DNA of 64,000 nucleotides from Anarhynchus alexandrinus (lineage: Eukaryota > Chordata > Aves > Charadriiformes > Charadriidae): the NCBI GenBank assembly GCA_008711295.1, contig VUYV01000088.1, forward strand, positions 2,993,812 to 3,057,811. Reading direction: 5' to 3'. Positions 45,301 through 55,600 of this stretch are shown here, piece by piece; positions within the stretch are counted from its first letter, which is position 1; every line of letters starts with the position of its first letter. Both the position numbers and the translations under genes were made by a program. Below the pieces are notes generated by a model that did no database searches, was not told the DNA's origin, and saw only the letters and a list, made by a program, of their open reading frames with translations.

Positions 45301-48300
45301 CTGGTTTACTAGAACAAAATTTGTTTCCATTCAGAGTTTGACTACTGCTTAAAGTGTGTTCAAAGGAAAAACACTCTACTTTTATGAAGGTGGAGTTTCT
45401 GAAGGCACTGTTGCAGGTGCTGCCTTTGGGCATCTCAGGGTTTGGGGAGAGTGCCTTTTGCAAGCTCCAACATGCGGTTTTGGGGGCTGATGTCAAGCAC
45501 TAGGTGAAATAAAAGTCCCTTCTGGTGGTAGTTTTTACCCTTCTAGCTAGGAGTGGACAGTGGCAAATCAACTTAAAATGACAGGAATGAATTTGTTTGT
45601 CTCAGAAAGCCATTAAGGTAAGGGAAATTACTTAATAATAACTGATAAGTACTAGAAAAGACAGCTGAAAGCAGAAGAAAGCAATGGTGTGATAGAATAG
45701 AGACTTGTTCCAGATGTAGGGGTAGGATTGCAGCACAGCAGCTACCCAGAAGAGACCAATTAAGATGAAACGTGTGGGAGAAGCAGAAAAGAAGCAGGAT
45801 TTACTATAAGCAATGTCTCATCCTCTAGTATTACTATGTTATCATTTACTATCCTGCATGCCCTTGTCATATCTGAGCCAAAACCAACATACAACAGCAA
45901 AAGCTAACAAGATATAACGAAGATGGAGAAACTAGAAATATTAAATTAAAAGCAACTCAATTTTCACATTAAGGCTTTACTTTTTAATCATTATCTGTAC
46001 TGTCCTCAATTTCCTGTTACAGGCAATTTTGCTATCTTCAGAGTAATAAGGGAAGATCTCCACTGATAGCACAAGAGGTCATGACTAAAGTTGCTTAGCC
46101 TGAACTGAGCGGCAGTAGGTAGGATGACTTCTTCCCTGCTCTCAGTTTACTCCATAATATTGCGTATTTTCTCTGCTGTGCTGTAGGAAAACACACCAGA
46201 AGTGAATGCTTTATTCTCCCTGTCCAAGCCCTCTGACCAGGCAGTGTCTAAACTTATTGGCAGACATGTTTCTGCACGTGCATGTTTAAAACATACAAAG
46301 TTAAGTGAGAACATAAATGAACACCAGAAATCAGTTACTGCCAAGAATAAGCCACGTTTTGTGGACAGTTACAGGTCAGGGATCAAGGAATGCAAAGTAA
46401 AGCAACAACTACTTCCGAATGGTCAAAAAGCAGTAATTGCAGCATAGTGATCTGCACAGGTTCCTTGTGTGGTGTCCTGTTTAATTTTGCTTGCTAAAGA
46501 GAGGTATTTCCTCATCTGTAGAGTACAGCTTGTTGTCACAGCTATAAAAACTACTTAGAAACAGCCACACCTACTCGATGAGTGACAGCTCTGACCCCTT
46601 TATTAGATGCAACTCTATTATTCATACTAAATTTCCTTTTGCGCCTCCCCTTTTTCCCCTCAGCTAATAGAGAAGCAATGAGCCCTCAATGCTGCTGCCA
46701 GGTTTCATTTTTACATCAGTATTCAACGGTTTTCTTCCTTCTGAGCAAATGCTAGATACCGTCTCTAGCCGTGGCCTTTATTTAAACATGGAGGTAAAAA
46801 ACACAATAGGATAAACAAAAGGACAAGTTAATACTTACTTCACATACCTAACACAATAGGGGTGGTGCATTTCTGACATTGATTCTGAATAATAATTTGT
46901 CAAAAGGGTACAGAAGACACAGAGCACACACTGCATCAAAAATAGTACTTCTAGAGATGCTGGTTCGGATTCTGAACCAGAAATCCAGACAGTTTTTAAA
47001 ATAACAAACAGTACATGCTACTGTATTAATTTGCAGGATTTTCAGGTACTTAACAGCTATATAAAATAAAATATTCATGTCCCAACTTTGTTCCCTGCCA
47101 AGCACAAGTGTTATTTTGTAGCAGATAGAGAACGGGACTGTATTTGTTCAAAGAGTGGCAAAGGCTCCTTTGGCCAACCACACTGAAATTATTTTGAGAT
47201 TTATAGAACATCTACGTAACCATAGAGAAAGTAGATTTCCAGACAGGCCAGAATGTGTTGTGAAGGAAGGCAGCGCTGACTCATGCAGACTGAATTATTG
47301 CAAATAAAGTTTCGCCAGCTGCTGAGCAGGCACAGAGTTTTAATTGCAAAACCTAGCTGCAGCGCAGGCATTCAGAAACATTCAACTACACGTGAATTTC
47401 ACAAGTTTCAAGTGCTGGCAATAACACATTAAGGGCATTAAGCAAGGTTATTTGTTGCAATTTGCAGTCCTTATGCTGTAATTAGTAAATAATACCTTGG
47501 TAAGCCAGAGCTGCAAGTTCATTTCAGATGTATTTGTTTCTCCATGCTCATGTTTTACTGCCAGCCAAGAAGCCAGTCGAATCCCAATAAGCTGGTATCC
47601 CTGCTATAAATGCATTTTTTCCCAAAGCGTTCAGTTTTAGGTGCTAGAAGCATGTAATTGGGTACATATTGTTAGGTTCTGTGATAAAAGCTTGGGTGCA
47701 TGCCCACAAGGAGACAATGGTGGGGAAGACCAATATACCCAGCCCAGCTACTCATCATGGGGGCCATCAGCCTCTCAAAGATCCATCTCCACAAGCCCAG
47801 AGGAGCACAGAGGCACAATGGCAGGTGACAACCCAAGTCACAGACTCCAGAGGAGTGAACACCTTGTCCGGGCCTTTCCCAGGGCTGTCCCAGCACAGTC
47901 ATCAGCCCCAGGGTCCGGGTGTGAAAATCATCAAGGTGAGTCTTGGGAGCAGCTCTCCAGGACTACAGGGGTTACTGCCTTGGGGGTGTGCTGCACACTG
48001 TGGGATGCAGGGGAAAAGCATTTTAGGATTGCACAGGACTTATTATGGAATGTCTAGGGGAGGAACAAAAGGTGAGGAAAAGGAGGGATTTGGATGATTT
48101 GGGGAGGAGCAAGTGTGGGAAATAGAGGGGCCTTTGGAAGAGCAGAATCCAAATTTTCTGAGGTTCTCTGGAATTTCATGTTTCTTCTAAACCTTCATTC
48201 AACCTTGTAAAGGTTAAATGATGTAAGAATAAACTTTGAAATAAATCTTCTCAGATCTTTCAGAACGTTTTGTAAGTTGCTGCGAAAAGAAAAGTTTTCC

Positions 48301-50689
48301 AGATTCACAGATTTCTGGAAATATGTGGGCATGCTATAGAGGAAATAAGTGCTATGACAAAGACAGGCAAACCAGTGTAAGAGAGTAAAGAAATGTATGA
48401 TTAACATAATTAATAGAATCAGGGATTCATTGACAGGGCAAACAGATCACTCCGGTTTTAAGCCGGCTTATGGAAGAGTACACAAAAGCTCTGTGTTGAT
48501 GAAACACTGAAGTTTCTCCTGACTGTGACTCTTCCTTGCCAGATGTAATGCTGACAGTTCGAGGCGCTACTGCCCCCCTCTGCCGGACATTCAGCTGGAC
48601 TTTCCGTGATGGACAACAGGAACAAATGCAAACTCTTCCCCCAGCTGCTGCAAATGACATTGTGCTGTACCTCCAATCAGTGGCTTAAAGTTGTTTCAAT
48701 CAGAAGGTTGGATGTAGTTTTGCAGTCTTTTGCCAAAACTGAGCTGACCTTTTAGATTTAGGATTTTTCTGCACTTGAATTTTTTTTTTTTCGAAGAGCG
48801 CTAAATCTTTCAGAGCAAGTGACTCTGTAACTTACATTGACCTTGAAGTTTACTAGAGTTCAAGCCAGAGCTGGTATCAATGAAGTATGAAGAGACCATA
48901 CTATCAGCCACTACTGCTTCACTTGAATTTTCTTGCAAGGTTTGGCTTGCTTTCATGCTGCTTCTAGCTTTGGTAAGGGAAATCTGTAACAATTTGCTGA
49001 TCTACTTCACTGATCTCCTCAGAAACCTTTCTTAAAATACATTTGCTCGCAGAATGTTATAATGGTTAGACTGCAGTCACTAAAACAGCATCAGTTGTCT
49101 AACGAGTATTTCTGCCCAATAATTCTCACCTGTCTGTTACCTTTAACCTTCAACTCTAAATAGTTTAAGGCAAAATTGTCTTTTTGTCCTATGTCAGCAG
49201 TATCAGGAAAAGGGCCTAATAAAATAAATTTATTGGCACTTGGCACTGGCAGTCCTTCCAAAGAGACACTGTGCTGCATCGCTGCAGTTTAATTTGCTTT
49301 TCCTCTTCTGCACTGGGATCATCCGGCTTGGATTCCACTGCCTAGATTCATATCTTGGCACTTAGTGAGCATATTAACTGGAGTGACAACTGCAAACACG
49401 GCAGTTTCAGCCTGCTAGAAATACCAAGCGTACAGTAGTTGTGTCCCATGTTTCTGCCACGCTGAAGCCCTGGACCATTTTGCCTTACAAGGAGCCAGCT
49501 CAGTCCTGTCCAAGTAGCACTCACTAGATTGAGGAGATTTAAAATCAGGGGAAAGAGATGAAACTCTTTAATACAGAGTCACAGCAAAAGAAAGGAGCTT
49601 TGTCACTGTTATGACGATGTCAGAATAACAGTAGGTTCCTCGTAAAACTCACAAGATCTTTCTTTAGCATCACGAAGCCTTCATCAGTCCTGGAGTGGTA
49701 AACAAGAAACAAATAACTTTGTTGGCATTATTCCAGGACAATCTAGATCAGCAAACTCTGCATTGTCCAGGTTACAATGGAAAACTCAGTACAGCTGTGC
49801 ATCCCCAGAATATACTTGACTTCATCCTTCAGTCACAGAAACCACACAGGGAAAGCGTATACCAATGCCACAGCGATAACGCAGCTTTGAATCGGAGCTC
49901 GCAATAAGTCAGCTTTAGGCACAAATCCATAGAAAAGTTTAGTTCCAGCACTTGCAGAAGTACTTTATTTTTTCACAAGACCCCCAACCTTTTTCAGTGC
50001 AGAAGATGAATAATGCTTGAAAGATGAATGGTACTTACTGAATTGTTACTTTAAAGTTTTTATAATCCTCATTATTCATTGTATAGCCTTGGGCTTTATT
50101 TAATATATACCATTAAGAACCAGTGCTGAGTAGAAACATATTTTAGTTATTTTTCTCTTGGGTTTTTATGTTGTTGTTACTGTAATGGGTGCTTCACGAA
50201 TGCAGCTTTTTCTTCACAAAATTCCTGAGGCAAGTTAATATTAGCATCTTCATCTTACAGATGAAGGACAGAAAGGTGGAGCAATTTAAGCTAGAACATT
50301 TGAAACATCCGCTATTTTGGGATATTTCTCTTGAGACACAAGAGAGACATTTCTCTTCTCTTCTCCTTACTTGAAGGACTTGCTCTGTGTAGCCGTCATG
50401 GTTTCATTTGAAGCTGGATGTGCTTTCTTTCCACAAAGCCCATCACACATAGCTCAAGTCAGCACTGCAGAAATGAAAGACTGGTACATGCTAAAACACA
50501 ATGCCTCACCATGCAAACCAATTTAAGTCATCACTTGCCACAATCCCACCTTCCTTCTGTTCCCAGCCATATGTTCCCTTCCCCTCGCACCAGTGCTGGC
50601 ACCTGCTCGACTCCTTCAGTGAGCTAAACCAAAAGAAAGGAATAAAAATGTGCCATTAGTTTTTGACAAGTTACGGAATAAGTTTCATA

Positions 50690-50940
50690 TTTATAATAAG
50701 GCATTATTATATTTATTTATTTTTAGTTTATATTATTAATAATTCAGAAATAGCTATTTACATATGTATTACATCTGGGTCGGGGCAATCCCAAGCACAA
50801 TTNATGCATTAGCAATTATATTCCTATATTAATTTACATAATGTATAATAATTATAAACAATATTTATGAACTAATTGTAGAGTTATTATTGACATTATT
50901 TATAATTTATTTTAAATTATTTATAAATTATATATATAAA
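50690..50940. repeat. AT-rich low-complexity block
   Basis: About 250 bases of TTATTTATAATTTAT-type sequence. It is interrupted at 50,771-50,802 by a GC-rich CR1 scrap that ends at the N at 50,803. Confidence 0.7.
50771..50802 (+). mobile_element. CR1 remnant of about 30 bp ending at an N
   Basis: CTGGGTCGGGGCAATCCCAA and the following AGCACAA match the CR1 stretch that encodes the H-x-G-R-G-N-P-K-H segment, on the plus strand. The piece stops at the N (50803), and AT-rich DNA resumes directly. Most likely a full CR1 copy has collapsed in assembly at this point. Confidence 0.65.
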
Positions 50941-51068
50941 AACAAAATGGGGTACATTTTTGATGACCTAGCAACAAGCAGGGGAAGCACCCACCATGTC
51001 ACAAACAGGCCCATGGCCCTTCAGACAAATCTCATTTTTACATATCAATGATCAATTAATTGCCAGCA

Positions 51069-51958
51069 AAATCATAGAATCATAGAACGGTTTAGGTTGG
51101 AAGGGTCCTTGAAGATCATCTAGTTCCAACCACTCTGCCATGGGCAGGGACACCTCCCACCAGACCACATTGCNTTCTTGGCAACCTCTTCCAATGCCTC
51201 ACCATGCTCGTAGTAAAAAATTTCTTCCTAATATGTAATCTAAATCTCCCCTCTTCCAGTTTGAAGCCATTAACCCTCATCCAATCACTACATACCCTTG
51301 TAAAAAGCCTCTCTCCAGCTTTCTTGTAGGCACTCTTCAGATACTGGAAAGCCGCTATAAGTTGTCCCCGGAGCCTTCTCTTCTCCAGGCTGAACAATCC
51401 CAATTCTCTCAGCCTGCCCTCATAGCAGAGCTGCTCCAGCCCTCGGATCATCCTCGTGGCTCTCCTCTGGACCCGCTCCAACAGGTCCATGTCCTTCTTA
51501 TGTTGGGGCCCCCAGAGCTGTATGCAATACTCCAGGTGGGGTCTTATGAGAGCAGAGTAAAGGGGCAGAATCCCCTCCCTGGACCTGCTGGCCACGCTGC
51601 TGGGTATGCAGCCCAGGGTACGGCTGGTTTTCTGGGCTGCAAGTGCACATTGCTGGCTCATGTCCAGCTTTTCATCCACAAGTACCCTCAGGTCCTTCTC
51701 CTCAAGGCTGCTCTCAATCTATTCTCTGCCCAGCCTGTACTTCTGCTTGGGATTGCCCCGGCCCATGTGCAGGACCTCGCACTTGGCCCTGTTGAACTTC
51801 ATGAGTTTCACACAGGCCCACCTCTCCAGCCTGTCCAGGTGCCTCTGGATGGCATCCCTCCTCTCCAGTGTGTCAACCGCTTCACTCAGCTTGGTGTCGG
51901 CAGCAAACTTGCTGAGGGTGCTCTCCATCCCAACACCCATGTCGCCGACAAAGACGTT
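51069..51958 (-). mobile_element. CR1 LINE, 5'-truncated, minus strand, upstream of GCFC2
   Basis: The plus strand begins AAATCATAGAATCATAGAAC, the reverse of an intact CR1 3' end. Minus-strand translation gives ESTLSKFAADTKLSEAVDTL, then [20 protein letters not shown] and [20 protein letters not shown], then [27 protein letters not shown] is the reverse-transcriptase motif usually FADDTKL, with one catalytic Asp replaced. There is an N at 51,174. The 5' end of this copy lies at the edge of the GCFC2 CpG island. Confidence 0.94.
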
Positions 51959-52210
51959 ACACGGCTAGGGGATACTGCCCCCGTTCCCCTCAGCCCCCAC
52001 CACAGGCCGCGGCCCCTCACCTCCCTCACAGCGCCCCCTCCCGCCACCCTCCGGCGCCTCAACGGTTAAACACGGGACACGCCCCTTCGCCCTCATTGGA
52101 CAGCTGCCCCCGTGCCCCGCCCACCTCCCGGCGGGACGAGGCGAGGAGAGGCGGGTCCGCGCCGCGGGGGCGGGGTTTGCGCCGGGTCGGGGTGGAGCGT
52201 TGGGGTCGCC

Positions 52211-52220
52211 GCGCATGCGC
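52211..52220. promoter_or_regulatory. NRF1-type binding site
   Basis: GCGCATGCGC, a perfect palindrome and the core of the NRF1 consensus, 45 bases before the GCFC2 start codon. The ATG inside it is in frame with the GCFC2 start. Confidence 0.65.
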
Positions 52221-52265
52221 GTTGGGGAGGCGGCGTGCGCTGTGGGGGCTTCGCCGCCGTTCGCC

Positions 52266-52638
52266 ATGTTCCGGCGTCCCCCGCGGAACTTCCGCGGCCG
52301 GCGGCGCGTCGCCTCCAGCGGCAGCAGCGATGAGGAGCCGCAGCCGGACGCCGCCCTGCCGCCAGCCCCCAACCCTGGCGCCGGCTCCGAGGGGGAAGCG
52401 GAGCCTGAGGGGGGCCCCGGCAGCGCCGCCGCCTCCCCTGAGGGGGCCAGGGCCGCCGCCGCGGCGGCTGAGGGGCCGCTGTCCCCAGAGGAGCCGGCGG
52501 GCAGCCCCGGGAAGGAGAGTGGAAGGGCGGCCGCAGGACGAGGGCCGCGCCTCGCCGGAGCCGCAGCCGGAGCCGGAACCGGGCCGGCGCGGGGGGGAAA
52601 GGTGCTGCTGAGCTTCGGTAGCGAGGAGGAGCGGGAAG
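52266..52638 (+). CDS. GCFC2: GCFC2 exon 1 (coding part)
   Basis: Start chosen at ATG 52266 (context TCGCCATGT) because [14 protein letters not shown] aligns with the basic start of the family. An in-frame ATG at 52215 would add 17 residues that do not resemble the family. The exon encodes the GC-rich Ala/Gly/Pro/Glu segment, including a run of six Ala, and ends [11 protein letters not shown] before donor GGGAAG|GTAAGTG. The strong GC bias is that of the promoter island. Confidence 0.93.
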
Positions 52639-55600
52639 GTAAGTGTTCGGCGGCGTTCCCCTCCCGCGGAGGGCCGGCGGAGCGTCACCCACCCCGGGGG
52701 GCAGGCGGCACCCTCACAGCCCGCCGGCCTGGAGAGTGGGCGCCGGGGGCTCGCGGGGAGCAGCCGGGCTGGGAGCATGGGTGAAGAGGCCTTGGCCGTG
52801 CAAACCTCATGAGGTTCAACAGAGCCAAGTGCGAGGTCCTGCATGTGGGCTAGGGCAGTCCCAAGCAGAAGTACAGGCTGGGCGGAGAGCAGCCCTGAGG
52901 AGAAGGGCTTGGGGGTGTTGGTGGATGAGAAGCTCAACGTGAGCTGGCAATGTGCACTCACAGCACAGAAAGCCAACCCCATCCTGGGCTGCATCCCCAG
53001 CAGCACGGCCAGCAGGGCGAGGGAGGGGATTCTGCCTCTCTGCTCCGCTCTGGTGAGACCCCACCTGGAGTACTGCGTCCAGCTCTGGGAGCCCCAATAT
53101 AAGAAGGACATGGACCTGTTGGAGCGGGTCCAGAGGAGGCCATGGAGATGATGAGAGGGCTGGAGAACCTCTCCTATGAGGACAGGCTGAGAGAGTTGGG
53201 GTTGTTCAGCCTGGAAAAGAGAAGGCTCTGGGGAGACCTCATAGCCCCTNAGCTGGGGAGGGACTCTTTGTCAGGCAGTGTAGCAATAGGACGAGGGGTA
53301 ACAGTTTTGAACTGGAAGAGGGTAGATTTAGATTAGATAGAAGGAAGAAGTTCTTACTGTGAGGGTGGTGAGGCACTGGAACAGATTGCCCAGAGAAGCT
53401 GTGGCTGCCCCATCCCTGGAGGTGTTCAAGGCCAGGCTGGATGGGGCTTTGAGCAACGTGGTCTGGTGGGAGGTGTCCCTGCCCATGGCAGAGTGGTTGG
53501 AACTAGATGATCTTCAAACATCCCTTCCAACTCTAACAATTCTATGGCTGTGCCTCTGCACCCTCTGTACAGGATGGGGGTGCCCTGCCTGCCTGAGCCC
53601 TGGGCTGGTGACCTGGAGCACAGCAGGTCACATTTATGACTCTTTGTGTCCAAAAATAGGAATATTGTATGAACGACAGATGCTGTCCCCCCATCTCTCT
53701 CTCCAAGGAGAGGAGAGAGACTTAAGATATTTTTATGGTTAGGGCTGCTATGAGGGTTTATAAGATAAATGTGTGTAAAAGTGCTTTGAAGATGACATAT
53801 GTCTGCATGCTTTTGGGTGGGAAGTGTTTAAAAGCTTCTTAGAGCTCAAGAAAACCAGAGAAAACACGAAGACAGTATGTGATTCCATGATTAGCGTAGT
53901 TGATGATGAACTAGCTTAAATAACTGAAACTTAAATGTTTAATAGACTCTTCAGGGCTGTTTCTGTTGTGGCTGATGACACGAAGCAGGTCAGGCCAGCT
54001 TACGTGAATCAGTCTGTGATGGACACAAACTGCAAAGAAACAGTACATTTCAATAGTACAGTGTTGCTGTATTGAGGACACTGAGCTGCGCAGATTTAAA
54101 TTAAGAGGTGGTGGATCTTCAGTGATAAAGCCGTAGAACTGGTTAGACATAATGCAGACAGAACTTCAAAAAACATGCTATGCACACATGGAGATTACAT
54201 GCACTTTATATGTAATACATATATATGTATGCACATATACTGCTCTCTTTTTCATGTTACTTAGAATCGTTTTGTTTTATCTGGATAGGTGAAGAATTTT
54301 TTAAAATTAAAAAGCCATCCTTCAATGAAGTAACCTTTAGAATTCAAAAGAAGGAAAGCCTAATGCCTGCACAGGCAGAAGTTGAAGAAAGCAGAAGTAA
54401 GTACTTTTTCCAGTTGACTATTTTTATGGAATACTTATATGAAAATATATTACAAAATAGGTAAGTGAGAAATGATGTACAAATACTGCTGTTAGATGTC
54501 TTTTACTTGTTAACTGAACCCAGGATTACACTTATGATGTTACTTTACAGGTTTATAATTTTTATCTGTTTGTGTTGAAATTATTTTCTATATGACCTTG
54601 GTAAAACAGTTATCAGAACTTGGAGGCTGTTCTTTAGAATAGGGGCTGTTCTTGTTGGATATGCAGAACCCCAGTAGTACATCAGAGTGAATAAACTTTT
54701 GATAAATTTATACCTCAGCATCGTATCTTTCAAACTGTGGGGCATGATGTTTGGGGTTTGTGTGTTTTACAAACAAGTGTGCCTAGAAGTTCTCTCCCCC
54801 TCTATTCCCCTTTGACACCTCTGTCAGTTCGCAGATATACCCTGATTGCTACTGTTAGATAAAAATAAGTTAGACTGAGAAATAGTTCTTCTTGAGATTG
54901 TGATTCAAATGAGATGGTATGAATTTTCTTAGTAACTTCTTATAAAAGTATACATCGTACTCTTATAACAGGTGGCACATTCTGTTGGTCAGTAATCTGA
55001 TGATTTACTGAAGATATAGGGGCAGATGAAGCGAAATCAATGTTTTTAAAGAATTTGAAGGTAATCAGAGACAAGACAAACATACACAAACCTTTATAGT
55101 TTAAACAAGGACCCCCTCATTGTTAATCCTAAAAAAAATAAGCACTTTCTAAATACAGTTTATAAAGTCAAGGGAGATGAATCCAAACAAGCTGTGAGCT
55201 ATCAGGATATTAATCAGTTGTCGTCTGGGAGCTGGTATCCTTGCTTTTGCGTATGTAAACCTGCTCTGTGTCTCAGAAAGACATATTAGTTTAGGACTAT
55301 GACAGATGCTTTGATTTGAGACAAGAACTGACTTATAAACAATTGTCTTGGAATGTCAGAAAACTTGATGTGTATTAATGAGGACAGGTGGAGATAGCGA
55401 AGTGACCAGTCCTTGCTGCTGCAAGGTGTAAATAGTTACTGGTAACCAGTTATGGGACATCAGATTCCATATGGGACGTGAGATTCCAGCAGCTGAAACT
55501 GAAATAATGAATTTTACTTTTTTTCCCCTAATACAGAAATCTGTCAGTTGGAGCCTAGAACTGACAACACCAAAGGCACTCATGAAGAAGAGGAGGAGAA

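Larger units (their letters stand above)
42324..51068. other. Intergenic region between ITSN2 and GCFC2 promoters
   Basis: No gene supported. Contents seen: ordinary AT-rich DNA; a GC-rich patch at about 47,640-48,130 with two overlapping 138-142-codon frames that look fortuitous; a G-rich tract at 43,938-43,960; and an AT-rich block at 50,690-50,940 that encloses a tiny CR1 remnant and an N. Confidence 0.55.
51990..52790. promoter_or_regulatory. GCFC2: CpG island and promoter of GCFC2
   Basis: CpG-rich block covering the presumed start site and exon 1. Seen on the plus strand: an inverted CCAAT box (ATTGG, 52095-52099), a GC box (CCCCGCCC, 52115-52122) and a perfect palindromic NRF1-type site GCGCATGCGC at 52211-52220. 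No TATA box. This is typical of a housekeeping promoter. The transcription start probably lies between about 52,120 and 52,260; this is inferred. Confidence 0.8.

Noticed and set aside
51362..52069. A 235-codon plus-strand ORF
   Set aside because: Antisense shadow of the minus-strand CR1 ORF2 remnant.
52059..53111. A 350-codon minus-strand ORF over the GCFC2 promoter
   Set aside because: It joins CR1 antisense to the antisense of GCFC2 exon 1. The real coding strand is plus, supported by eight further exons.
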